A stretch of 41,363 nt of DNA from an uncultured Bacteroides sp. (lineage in GTDB: Bacteria > Bacteroidota > Bacteroidia > Bacteroidales > Bacteroidaceae): NCBI GenBank assembly GCA_900553815.1, contig USEY01000028.1:1-41363 (forward strand), in the 5' to 3' direction. Shown here in pieces: positions 1 to 7,397 of this stretch. The notes under the pieces were generated by a model. That model ran no database searches. It saw only the letters and a list, made by a program, of their open reading frames with translations, and had not been told where the DNA came from. The translations under genes were made by a program, and so were the position numbers. Numbering within the stretch: position 1 is the stretch's first letter; each line of letters begins with the position of its first letter.

Positions 1-609
1 TTAAAGAGTTCTGCTGTCTGATACAAGAGGATAAATTGAATTGATAGAACTCACCATAAGTACTATGACAGTGACAACGGCAATAATGAAAGTGGGCAGA
101 CTCTTCATCCATACCGTTGTTTCGTAGAAAGCGTAGCTGTCGGCACGCTCGGCAAAGTAGGCCAACAGATTGTTTCCCCACTGGTAGATGGGAGCAAACA
201 GGTTGTTGGCTATGCGTCCGTATGAACTATAGGGTGCCAGCAGGGCTACGAAAGAATGGACACCGGCAACGAGTGTGATGACGAAAATGCCGAGTACTCC
301 ATAGCGCAGCCACGACAGGGCGGGGGAGTAGCGGTAACGGTTCTTTTTAGCTTTCTTGGAGAACCAAGCAACAATGTCTTGAAATACGCCTAACGGACAA
401 ATGACCGAGCAATAGACACGGCCCAGCAGCAGGGTGAGCACAATCAGTGCCACTACCACGCCTACATTGAGTGCCAGCAGGGCAGGAAGAAATTGGATTT
501 TTGCCATCCAGCCGAACCAGGTATGCAGCGTTCTTGTAAAGTCGAGGAAGAGCAGGGTTATCAGCGCAAAAAATAAGACGGCAAGTGTCAGTCTGATTTT
601 ACGTAACAT
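1..609 (-). CDS. Membrane 4Fe-4S-type (NapH/NosR-like) protein, C-terminally truncated
   Basis: A polytopic inner-membrane protein of 202 residues. Hydrophobic segments lie near residues 5-24, 40-62, 100-122 and 165-186. The motif GRVYCSVICPLG (residues 63-74) is the CxxxCP signature of NapH/NosR/RdxA-type electron-transfer membrane proteins. In full-length relatives a second CxxxCP motif and ferredoxin-like CxxCxxCxxxCP clusters follow the last visible membrane segment. Here the protein instead ends about 16 residues after that segment in an unrelated tail (from about base 51 down to the stop at 1-3). Function is therefore doubtful; this may be a gene cut by an insertion or a rearrangement. 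I chose the ATG at 607-609 because the 39 codons upstream look non-membranous and overlap the promoter box at 663-670. The family is recognised from the motif; the disruption is inferred. Confidence 0.6.
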   Translation of the reverse strand: MLRKIRLTLAVLFFALITLLFLDFTRTLHTWFGWMAKIQFLPALLALNVGVVVALIVLTLLLGRVYCSVICPLGVFQDIVAWFSKKAKKNRYRYSPALSWLRYGVLGIFVITLVAGVHSFVALLAPYSSYGRIANNLFAPIYQWGNNLLAYFAERADSYAFYETTVWMKSLPTFIIAVVTVIVLMVSSINSIYPLVSDSRTL

Positions 610-662
610 AGTCTTAATAATAGTAGTTATTAGGAATTGTGTATATCTTGTTAAGTACAGTG

Positions 663-670
663 CAAAGATA
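663..670 (-). promoter_or_regulatory. Bacteroides-type -7 box for the 4Fe-4S protein gene
   Basis: Read on the minus strand this is TATCTTTG, matching the Bacteroides primary sigma factor -7 consensus TAnnTTTG. It lies 53 bp before the chosen ATG at 609. No convincing TTTG -33 element is seen 19-21 bp upstream, so this is a motif-only call. Confidence 0.4.
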
Positions 671-826
671 ACGATTCTTGCTTTACGATTGATAATTCTT
701 TTTTGTTTTTTGCGGCATAATGTCAATTAGCGTTGCTTTGCCCGTATGTGTTTCTTTCTTATCTGGAGACTGGTTATAGTGTGTTCATTCTCAATAGATT
801 GTAGTTTCCTTGATTTTCTCTATCAG

Positions 827-936
827 GAAACGGTCGTGTCATGCCTGAGAAACAGCTGTTTCTCAAGCAAGAAACAATTGTTTCACGACTATGAAACGGT
901 CGTTCCATAGGCAGGAACGAATCGGTTCACCGTAAG
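827..936. repeat. 22-bp-pitch palindromic array A (5 units)
   Basis: Unit starts are at 827, 849, 871, 893 and 915, exactly 22 bp apart. The cores include the perfect 14-bp palindromes GAAACAGCTGTTTC and GAAACAATTGTTTC, flanked by weaker copies (GAAACGGTCGTGTC, GAAACGGTCGTTCC, GAACGAATCGGTTC). The intervening 8 bp are not conserved. The array fills most of the 414-bp gap (610-1023) between the exonuclease stop and the start region of the 4Fe-4S gene, both on the minus strand. The rest of the gap holds only the -7 box at 663-670 and A/T-rich sequence. Confidence 0.85.
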
Positions 937-1023
937 GAGTGTTTTGTAGGATACGGACCGGGCATGACAGACATCGGCAGGCACAGGATGGCTGTCGATG
1001 TCTGAGGTAAAAAATGTCTGTAC

Positions 1024-1581
1024 TTATAAAATTTCCCGGGCTATCCAGGCGCAGGCTTCCGCATCGGCCAAGGCGTGGTGATGCTTGTCGAGCTGATAGC
1101 CACAGAGGGCGGCAATGGTGTGCAGCTGATGGTTTTCGGCATGGGGGAAGGCCAACCGGGCGGCACGCAGGGTATCGTAGAATTCATAGTCGGGATAGTC
1201 CATCTGATAAACACGGAAGACAGCCTTCAGGCAACTTTCGTCGAAGGCCTTGTTGTGGGCTACCAGGGGAAGCCCCTCTATCAGCGGTTCTATCTGCGCC
1301 CATACTTCACTGAAGTTGGGAGCATCGTCGGTGTCCTGTCGGGTCAGCCCGTGCACGCGGCTGCACCAGTAGGTGTAATAGTTGGGCTCGGGCTGTATGA
1401 GCGAGTAGAATGAGTCGGTGAACTCACCGTCGCGCACCACAACCACTCCTACACTGCACACCGAGCATCGTTCGTTGTTGGCCGTCTCGAAGTCGATGGC
1501 GGCAAAGTCTTTCAGGCCGAGGGGTACGTATTCGTGACGCGAACGGCGATGATATGGGTAGTCGGTAGAGAAGTCTTTCAT
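1024..1581 (-). CDS. DEDDh-family 3'-5' exonuclease (DnaQ/epsilon-like)
   Basis: Predicted 185-residue exonuclease of the RNase T/DNA polymerase III epsilon superfamily, removing nucleotides from 3' ends with two metal ions. Motif I is FAAIDFETAN (D30, E32); motif II contains the VAHNKAFD stretch; motif III is HHALADAEACA with H169 and D173, the DEDDh arrangement. There is no polymerase or PHP domain, so it is a stand-alone nuclease and not a replicative fusion. The open frame runs upstream into the glycerate kinase gene, but the ATG at 1579-1581 gives the expected short N-terminus. It lies 50 bp downstream of the kinase gene on the same strand, so the two are probably co-transcribed. The substrate cannot be assigned. 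Confidence 0.85.
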   Translation of the reverse strand: MKDFSTDYPYHRRSRHEYVPLGLKDFAAIDFETANNERCSVCSVGVVVVRDGEFTDSFYSLIQPEPNYYTYWCSRVHGLTRQDTDDAPNFSEVWAQIEPLIEGLPLVAHNKAFDESCLKAVFRVYQMDYPDYEFYDTLRAARLAFPHAENHQLHTIAALCGYQLDKHHHALADAEACAWIAREIL

Positions 1582-1631
1582 TGGCTTAAAGTTGTTTGCT
1601 TGGTGATAAATGTAATGAAAAAACAGATTGC

Positions 1632-2792
1632 TCAGCAGATGTTGGTGTCTGACGTTAGGCTTTGTTGTAGCGCGGTTTTCACTGTTTCTTTTATCTGCTG
1701 TTGGGCAAAGTCCGGGTTCATGGCCTGCATTTCGGGTGTGCCGGGAGGGTTGATGCAATAAACATCTTGAAAACCGGCTTCGAGCAGCATGGGCTTGTCG
1801 TCTACTGCGCCGGCCAGCAGCCAGACGGGTATTTCTTGTTGTCGGGCTTCGTGCAGTATGCCGGCAGGTACTTTCCCCATCAGAGTCTGGCGGTCGGCCT
1901 TGCCTTCGCCGGTGATGATGAGGCTGGCATCTTGTATCATTTCCGCAAAATGGAGCCTATTGAGCAAGAGTTGTATGCCCGGTTTGAGCGGAGCATGGAG
2001 AAAGGCTGCCAGTGCACCACCCATTCCTCCGGCAGCCCCAGCACCTGGCATCGTAGATATGTCTGTACCTGTGCTTTGTCTGATTAGTTCAGCTATGTGG
2101 CTCATGCCTTTTTCCAGCTTGGCGACGTCCGCCGGCCCGGCTCCCTTTTGTGGAGCAAAGACGTGTGAGGCTCCTGACAGGCCAAGAAAAGGATTGTTTA
2201 CGTCGCAGGCCGCGGTGAATTGTGCTTCTCTCACCTCTTGTGGCACGTTGCTTGTGTCTATGCTGGCTATTCTCTCCAGCCATTCTCCTCGCATGGGGTC
2301 TATTTCCTGTCCGTTCTTGTCTTTGAATACATAACCCAACGCTTGCAACATGCCCAGACCGGCATCGTTGGTAGCACTGCCTCCCAGTCCCAACAGCACG
2401 TGGCGGCATCCCTGTGACAGGGCATGGCGTATCTGTTCGCCTGTGCCGTAGGTGGTGGTGCGCAGCGGGTTTCGTTCTTGGGGGCTGACGAGTGTGAGAC
2501 CCGATGCAGTTGCCATTTCAATAATGGCTGTTTGTTTGTCGGCCGATACGCCGTAGGGTACGGTCAGTGGACGCATTAGCGGGTCGTGTGCCGGGCAACT
2601 GATATATTGGCCGCCTATAGCTTGCAGCAAGGCGTCCAGTATGCCTTCACCACCGTCAGAAACCGGCAGGCACACAACCTGACATTGGGGTAATACTTCC
2701 CTTATGCCTTTGGCGGCTGCCTCTGCTGCCTGAGTGGAAGTGAGACTTCCTTTGAAGGAATCGAGTGCTATGACTATTTTTTCTAAAAGCAT
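1632..2792 (-). CDS. glxK: Glycerate kinase (GK1 family)
   Basis: A 386-residue cytosolic kinase that phosphorylates D-glycerate with ATP, feeding glycerate into lower glycolysis or serine metabolism. The N-terminus MLLEKIVIALDSFKGSLT is typical of the GlxK/GarK fold. The protein also has the family stretches LLGLGGSATNDAGLGML, the glycine-rich MPGAGAAGGMGGAL and LIITGEGKADRQTL. Length matches the family (about 375-390). The stop is at 1632-1634. It is the first gene of a likely two-gene minus-strand unit with the exonuclease. A -7-like box lies about 50 bp upstream (2843-2850). No frameshift or missing region is seen. Confidence 0.93.
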   Translation of the reverse strand: MLLEKIVIALDSFKGSLTSTQAAEAAAKGIREVLPQCQVVCLPVSDGGEGILDALLQAIGGQYISCPAHDPLMRPLTVPYGVSADKQTAIIEMATASGLTLVSPQERNPLRTTTYGTGEQIRHALSQGCRHVLLGLGGSATNDAGLGMLQALGYVFKDKNGQEIDPMRGEWLERIASIDTSNVPQEVREAQFTAACDVNNPFLGLSGASHVFAPQKGAGPADVAKLEKGMSHIAELIRQSTGTDISTMPGAGAAGGMGGALAAFLHAPLKPGIQLLLNRLHFAEMIQDASLIITGEGKADRQTLMGKVPAGILHEARQQEIPVWLLAGAVDDKPMLLEAGFQDVYCINPPGTPEMQAMNPDFAQQQIKETVKTALQQSLTSDTNIC

Positions 2793-2842
2793 GTGTTCTT
2801 GTTGATACTTTTAATGACGGGTTGAATCATGTTCAGCCTTTG

Positions 2843-2850
2843 CAAAGGTA
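2843..2850 (-). promoter_or_regulatory. Bacteroides-type -7 box for glxK
   Basis: The minus strand reads TACCTTTG, fitting TAnnTTTG, about 50 bp before the glxK ATG. No clear -33 TTTG is present at the expected spacing, so this rests on one motif. Confidence 0.4.
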
Positions 2851-2901
2851 GGAAACTTTCTTCGCATACCTTTTGCAGGCTATATTTTTTCTTCGTTTTC
2901 G

Positions 2902-2932
2902 TTTGGTGTAAGCGCAGATAATTCTATATTTG
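2902..2932 (+). promoter_or_regulatory. Bacteroides promoter for the DUF4492-cydAB operon
   Basis: A -33 element TTTG at 2902-2905 and a -7 element TATATTTG at 2925-2932 are separated by 19 bp, the expected geometry for the Bacteroides primary sigma factor. It lies 32 bp before the DUF4492 start codon. No other promoter-like site is seen before cydA or cydB. Confidence 0.7.
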
Positions 2933-2964
2933 TCCCGGTACTAATCCTTAAATACCTCTTTGCT

Positions 2965-3186
2965 ATGAAGCAACCGATTATGAATGTGTGGAGATTTTAT
3001 CGCGACGGTTTCCGCAATATGACTTTGGGGCGTACGCTGTGGCTTATTATTCTGATTAAGCTGTTCGTCTTATTCTTTGTTCTTCGTCTTTTCTTCTTCC
3101 CCGATTTCTTAAAAACTCAAGAACCAGATGAGTCAGGACGCGTTGAATATGTAGGTCGTGAGCTGATAGAGCGGGCAGTGAAATGA
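2965..3186 (+). CDS. DUF4492 small membrane protein upstream of cydA
   Basis: A 73-residue protein with one strong transmembrane helix (about residues 23-45, rich in L, F and I). Before it is a basic/aromatic amphipathic N-terminus (RFYRDGFRNMTLGR); after it is a charged C-terminal tail. This fits DUF4492, a family commonly found directly before cytochrome bd oxidase genes in Bacteroidetes. It starts 32 bp after a good promoter and ends 55 bp before cydA, so it is probably the first gene of the operon. A role as a small accessory subunit or assembly factor of the oxidase, like CydX in proteobacteria, is inference from position and topology; there is no evident CydX homology. Confidence 0.8.
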   Translation: MKQPIMNVWRFYRDGFRNMTLGRTLWLIILIKLFVLFFVLRLFFFPDFLKTQEPDESGRVEYVGRELIERAVK

Positions 3187-3241
3187 GGCAAGATATTTTG
3201 CAAAGTATATTCATGTGTAATTTAACCATATCTTTTTATTT

Positions 3242-4783
3242 ATGTTTGAGAGTATTGATACTTCCCTGATTGACTGGTCGAGGGCACAGTTTGCCTTGAC
3301 AGCCATCTATCATTGGATTTTCGTGCCGCTTACCCTTGGGTTGGCGGTCATTATGGGCATTATGGAGACGATATACTATCGTACAGGCAATGAATTTTGG
3401 AAGCGGACCGCACAGTTCTGGATGAGGCTCTTTGGTATAAACTTTGCTATAGGTGTAGCTACCGGCCTGATTCTGGAGTTTGAGTTTGGTACGAACTGGA
3501 GTAACTATAGCTGGTTTGTGGGCGATATATTTGGCGCACCGCTGGCTATTGAAGGTATTCTGGCTTTCTTTATGGAGGCTACCTTTATTGCTGTCATGTT
3601 CTTTGGATGGGAGAAGGTGAGCCGTCGTTTCCATTTGGCTTCCACCTGGCTTACCGGGTTGGGAGCAACCATCTCCGCCTGGTGGATATTGGTGGCTAAT
3701 GCCTGGATGCAGAATCCCGTGGGGATGGTGTTCAATCCTGATACTGCCCGCAATGAGATGGTCGATTTTTGGGCGGTGGCCACGTCGCCAATGGCTGTCA
3801 ATAAGTTCTTCCATAGCATATTGTCGGGTTGGGTGCTGGGCGCCATTTTTGTGGTAGGTGTCAGCTGCTGGTATCTGTTGCGTCGGCGGCACAAGGATTT
3901 TGCTTTGGCCAGTATCAAGATAGGTGCCTGTGTCGGGCTGTTTGCTTCTCTGATGTCGGCTTGGACGGGCGACGGCTCAGGCTACCAGGTGGCACAAAAC
4001 CAGCCCATGAAGCTGGCTGCCATGGAAGGCTATTATGAAGGACAGGAAGGAGCCGGGCTGGTAGCTTTTGGCATACTGAATCCTGACAAGCAGACGGCCG
4101 ATGACGGAGTAGACCCTTTCCTGATGCGTATTGAATTACCGAAGATGCTGTCGCTGCTGGCCGAGCGTGACTCGAAAGCTTTTGTGCCGGGCATCAATGA
4201 TTTGCTGAAAGGTGGTTATCAACTGAAAGATGGCTCGTTGGCTTTGTCGGCTGAGGAGAAAATGCTTCGTGGCCGGAAAGCTATTGCAGCTTTTGCTGAC
4301 TATCGCTCTGCCAAGGCCAATGGAGATGAAGAAGCCGCAGCCGAAGCTGCCGCGGTGTTGACCGACAATGTACAATACTTTGGCTATGGCTATATTAAAG
4401 ATGTAAACGAACTGGTGCCTAATGTGCCACTGACTTTCTACATGTTCCGTGTCATGGTAATACTGGGCGGATATTTCATTCTATTCTTCCTGGTGGTTTT
4501 GTTCCTGGTTTATCGGAAAAACCTTGCCGAAATGCGCTGGATGCATTGGATTGCTTTGTTTACCATTCCGTTGGGTTACCTGGCCGGACAGGCCGGATGG
4601 GTAGTGGCCGAGTGCGGACGTCAGCCCTGGGCCATTCAGGATATGTTGCCTACTTCGGCAGCTATCTCGCGTCTTGAGGTCGGGTCGGTGCAGACTACCT
4701 TCTTCATCTTCCTGGTTTTGTTCACCGTCTTGCTCATTGCAGAAGTGGGCATCATGCTCAAGGCTATTCGCAAGGGATTCTAA
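3242..4783 (+). CDS. cydA: Cytochrome bd ubiquinol oxidase subunit I
   Basis: Subunit I (513 residues) of the cytochrome bd quinol oxidase, an inner-membrane enzyme that oxidises menaquinol/quinol and reduces O2 to water. It carries the three hemes. Visible ligands and channel residues are H24 (IYHWIFVP), E104 and E112 (AIEGILAFFMEATF), H191 (NKFFHSIL), the Q-loop pair K257/E262 (MKLAAMEGYYE), M405 (MFRVMV) and the GRQPW motif at 459-463. A region of about 100 residues between the Q-loop and GRQPW (about 280-385) is longer and more charged than in short-loop oxidases. In anaerobes such as Bacteroides this enzyme removes oxygen and supports nanaerobic respiration. It is followed by cydB after 38 bp. 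Confidence 0.97.
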   Translation: MFESIDTSLIDWSRAQFALTAIYHWIFVPLTLGLAVIMGIMETIYYRTGNEFWKRTAQFWMRLFGINFAIGVATGLILEFEFGTNWSNYSWFVGDIFGAPLAIEGILAFFMEATFIAVMFFGWEKVSRRFHLASTWLTGLGATISAWWILVANAWMQNPVGMVFNPDTARNEMVDFWAVATSPMAVNKFFHSILSGWVLGAIFVVGVSCWYLLRRRHKDFALASIKIGACVGLFASLMSAWTGDGSGYQVAQNQPMKLAAMEGYYEGQEGAGLVAFGILNPDKQTADDGVDPFLMRIELPKMLSLLAERDSKAFVPGINDLLKGGYQLKDGSLALSAEEKMLRGRKAIAAFADYRSAKANGDEEAAAEAAAVLTDNVQYFGYGYIKDVNELVPNVPLTFYMFRVMVILGGYFILFFLVVLFLVYRKNLAEMRWMHWIALFTIPLGYLAGQAGWVVAECGRQPWAIQDMLPTSAAISRLEVGSVQTTFFIFLVLFTVLLIAEVGIMLKAIRKGF

Positions 4784-4821
4784 AAACATCAGCCGTTTCA
4801 TTGTAAATCAAAGGATATTCT

Positions 4822-5967
4822 ATGGATACTTATATTTTTCTTCAGCATTATTGGTGGGCAGTCGTATCGTTGCTGGGTGCCCTGCTCGTGTTTCTGTTGT
4901 TTGTGCAGGGCGGCAATTCGATGCTGTTCTGTCTGGGCAAGTCGGAAGAGCACCGAAAGATAATGGTTAACTCTACGGGACGTAAGTGGGAGTTTACGTT
5001 TACTACACTGGTGACTTTCGGTGGAGCTTTCTTTGCTTCCTTCCCATTGTTCTACAGTACCAGTTTCGGTGGTGCCTATTGGTTGTGGATGATAATTCTG
5101 TTCAGCTTTGTCCTGCAAGCTGTCAGCTACGAGTTTCAGTCCAAGGCAGGCAATCTGTTGGGACAGAATACCTATCGGGTGTTTTTGGTGATTAATGGAG
5201 TGGTAGGTCCGGTTCTGCTGGGCGGGGCGGTAGCCACGTTCTTCACAGGCTCGGCATTCGTTATTGACAAGGGTAATATGGCTGATACACTGATGCCCGT
5301 CATCAGTCGTTGGGCCAATGGCTGGCATGGGTTGGATGCTTTGGCCAATCCTTGGAATGTAGTGATGGGGCTGGCTGTCTTCTTCCTGTCAAGGATATTG
5401 GGTGCGCTTTATTTCATCAATAATATTGCCGATGCTGACTTGGTGGCACGTTGTCGCCGTTCGCTATGGGCTAATACCGGCTTGTTCTTAGTTTTCTTTT
5501 TGTCATTTCTGGTCCGTACGCTGGTGGCCGATGGTTTTGCCGTGCAGCCCGAAACCGGAGAAATCTATTTGGAGCCCTACAAGTATCTTCATAACTTTCT
5601 GGCTATGCCTTTGGTGCTTGTTGTTTTCCTGTTGGGAGTGGTCAGTGTGCTTGGGGGCATTGTTCGTAGCCTGTGGAAACCTACTTACGATAAGGGCATT
5701 TGGTTGACTGGGATAGGTACCGTGCTTACGGTTTTTGCCTTATTACTGTCGGTAGGCTATAATGATACGGCCTATTATCCATCCAGTGCCGACCTGCAAA
5801 GCTCGCTGACGCTGGCCAACAGTTGCTCCAGCCGGTTTACGCTCGAAGTCATGGCCTACGTCTCTATCCTTGTCCCCTTTGTATTGGCTTACATCTTCTA
5901 CGCTTGGCGACGCATTGACAACCGTAAGATTGATGCCCGCGAGTTGGAAGACGAACATACTTATTAA
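4822..5967 (+). CDS. cydB: Cytochrome bd ubiquinol oxidase subunit II
   Basis: Subunit II (381 residues) of the cytochrome bd oxidase, an integral membrane partner of CydA that stabilises the heme-bearing subunit. The protein is almost entirely hydrophobic helices, starting MDTYIFLQHYWWAVVSLLGALL. It has the family-like stretch FVQGGNSMLF and the late SSADLQSSLTLANSCSS segment, and ends in a charged cytosolic tail. Length is normal for CydB. It follows cydA by 38 bp without its own promoter and ends the operon. The convergent cytidine deaminase gene begins its stop codon 50 bp further on; no strong hairpin terminator is seen in that gap. Confidence 0.96.
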   Translation: MDTYIFLQHYWWAVVSLLGALLVFLLFVQGGNSMLFCLGKSEEHRKIMVNSTGRKWEFTFTTLVTFGGAFFASFPLFYSTSFGGAYWLWMIILFSFVLQAVSYEFQSKAGNLLGQNTYRVFLVINGVVGPVLLGGAVATFFTGSAFVIDKGNMADTLMPVISRWANGWHGLDALANPWNVVMGLAVFFLSRILGALYFINNIADADLVARCRRSLWANTGLFLVFFLSFLVRTLVADGFAVQPETGEIYLEPYKYLHNFLAMPLVLVVFLLGVVSVLGGIVRSLWKPTYDKGIWLTGIGTVLTVFALLLSVGYNDTAYYPSSADLQSSLTLANSCSSRFTLEVMAYVSILVPFVLAYIFYAWRRIDNRKIDARELEDEHTY

Positions 5968-6017
5968 GTTCGTTTGTTCTATTTCCGATATTTACCGGCC
6001 TCCCGTTTGCTTTCCGC

Positions 6018-6506
6018 TTATTCCGTTTTCATGCTCGACGCATCGAACGACAAGGGAAGCAGGTGGGAGGCTTGTTTTATTTCGTAGATGCCTTCTGTGC
6101 CGCAGAGCAGCAGCCGTAGTGGTTTTCCTTGCCGGGCTTCCGATTCGAGCATTACCTGTCGACATGCACCGCAGGGTGCGATGGGACGGCTGACAAACTC
6201 TCCCTGTTCATTACGTGCGGCAATGGCCAGTGTCTCTATCGCCACATCGGGATATTGCGAGTTGGCATAGAACAGGGTAGTGCGTTCGGCACAGAGTCCC
6301 GAGGGATAGGCGGCATTCTCCTGGTTGCTGCCGCTCACCAACTGGCCGTTGGCCAGCCTGGCTGCCGCTCCAACCGAGAAGTGAGAGTAGGGGGCATAAC
6401 TGTGGTAGGTGGCCTGCCGGGCGGCTTCTATCAGTTGTCGGTCGGCTGGCTCCAGTTCTTCTTCCTGATAACAGACGACTTTGAATGGGATGTTCAGTTC
6501 CTTCAT
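6018..6506 (-). CDS. cdd: Cytidine deaminase
   Basis: A 162-residue zinc enzyme that deaminates cytidine and deoxycytidine to uridine and deoxyuridine in pyrimidine salvage. The catalytic motif SGLCAERTTLF supplies zinc ligand C72 and proton shuttle E74. The second motif APCGACRQ supplies C112 and C115, the three-cysteine pattern of the homotetrameric class. SVGAAA and GSNQENAAYPS form the nucleoside-binding part. Length is a little above the about 130 residues of minimal tetrameric forms because of an N-terminal extension of about 20 residues and a C-terminal tail. The lipoprotein gene lies 67 bp upstream on the same strand and may share its transcript. Confidence 0.95.
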   Translation of the reverse strand: MKELNIPFKVVCYQEEELEPADRQLIEAARQATYHSYAPYSHFSVGAAARLANGQLVSGSNQENAAYPSGLCAERTTLFYANSQYPDVAIETLAIAARNEQGEFVSRPIAPCGACRQVMLESEARQGKPLRLLLCGTEGIYEIKQASHLLPLSFDASSMKTE

Positions 6507-6573
6507 GGTTGTATGATTTATGTAGGTTTTATGGTTACATTTCTCTGTGCGGATTGGGGAGCGGGGGACATTA

Positions 6574-7242
6574 TCAGATACCCAATATGCTCACCACCTT
6601 GTCGCGTTCTATCAGTGAGTCCAGTGCCCGTTCTATTACATCGTAGTTCTCCTTGTCCACAATGCGTGGCGCAAACAGGCGTAGTACCTCCAGACGGTCG
6701 TCGTCAAAAGCATAGAGCGACATCATGCGTGCGCATTGTCGGCAGGTAAAATACTTGTTTTCCACTCCGGCACGCAGCAGCTTCATCTGATCATCCTTGA
6801 AAGGTCGTTCCTTCACTTTGTTGTAGAACTTATTGAACTGTTGTTCGGACGTGGGACGGCAGGCTGCGGGGTGTTCCGGCCGGACAGGAACTACTATCGG
6901 CGTTGAGGCTGGCGGTGTAGCCGGTGTGGAGTTTGCAGGTATTTGCCGTTCGGAACTTTTGAACGAGTCCATGTAAACCAGGTGGTTGTCTTCAAAGCGT
7001 ACAATGATGACAGTGGCTTCGCCATCCAGAGGATTCAGGAATTTGCGGTACTCCCATTCCTCCAATTCATAGTTCAGACGGCGGTATTCCGGTTTGCCCA
7101 GCAGGGCTGAAATCTCTTTAGGGCTCATTCCTGTTTCTATTTTCTCCAGAACGTTTCCCTTGGGATAGAACATGCTGGAGCATGCGCTGAGGACAAAGGC
7201 ACTTAGTGCCAGCAGTCCGGTTGACAGTCGTTTAGGTTTCAT
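6574..7242 (-). CDS. Lipoprotein with SmpA/BamE-like N-terminus and DUF4476 C-terminus
   Basis: A 222-residue predicted lipoprotein. A signal peptide of about 20 residues ends in the lipobox LSAC (C21 lipidated). Residues about 30-95 (GNVLEKIETGMSPKEISALLGKPEYRR, then strands) resemble the SmpA/OmlA (BamE) fold, which binds other envelope proteins. A Pro/Thr-rich linker (about 100-125) follows. The C-terminal 90 residues have the repeated F-DDDRLEVL pattern of DUF4476, a helical domain of unknown function common in Bacteroidetes. Anchoring in the cell envelope is well supported; the role is unknown. The fold assignment at the N-terminus is from pattern only. It sits divergent from the glucosaminidase gene and just upstream of cdd. 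Confidence 0.75.
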   Translation of the reverse strand: MKPKRLSTGLLALSAFVLSACSSMFYPKGNVLEKIETGMSPKEISALLGKPEYRRLNYELEEWEYRKFLNPLDGEATVIIVRFEDNHLVYMDSFKSSERQIPANSTPATPPASTPIVVPVRPEHPAACRPTSEQQFNKFYNKVKERPFKDDQMKLLRAGVENKYFTCRQCARMMSLYAFDDDRLEVLRLFAPRIVDKENYDVIERALDSLIERDKVVSILGI

Positions 7243-7285
7243 GTATGAATCAGTTCTTAATGTGTTTCCATGCAGTTTATAGCTC

Positions 7286-7293
7286 CAAATGTA
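7286..7293 (-). promoter_or_regulatory. Bacteroides-type -7 box for the lipoprotein gene
   Basis: The minus strand reads TACATTTG, an exact match to TAnnTTTG, 43 bp before the lipoprotein ATG, within the 155-bp divergent gap shared with the glucosaminidase gene. The -33 element is not evident. Confidence 0.5.
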
Positions 7294-7397
7294 GGCAATT
7301 TAGGCCGTTTACCTTTCCTCCGTTAGCTAATAAATAGTAAAAGGATTGTTTTTTTCAATTCTTTTACGGACTTTTGCGTCCAAACCAATTCAGAGAG

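Noticed and set aside
3188..3241. A separate promoter for cydA
   Set aside because: No TAnnTTTG element was found in this short gap; the promoter before the DUF4492 gene explains expression of the operon.
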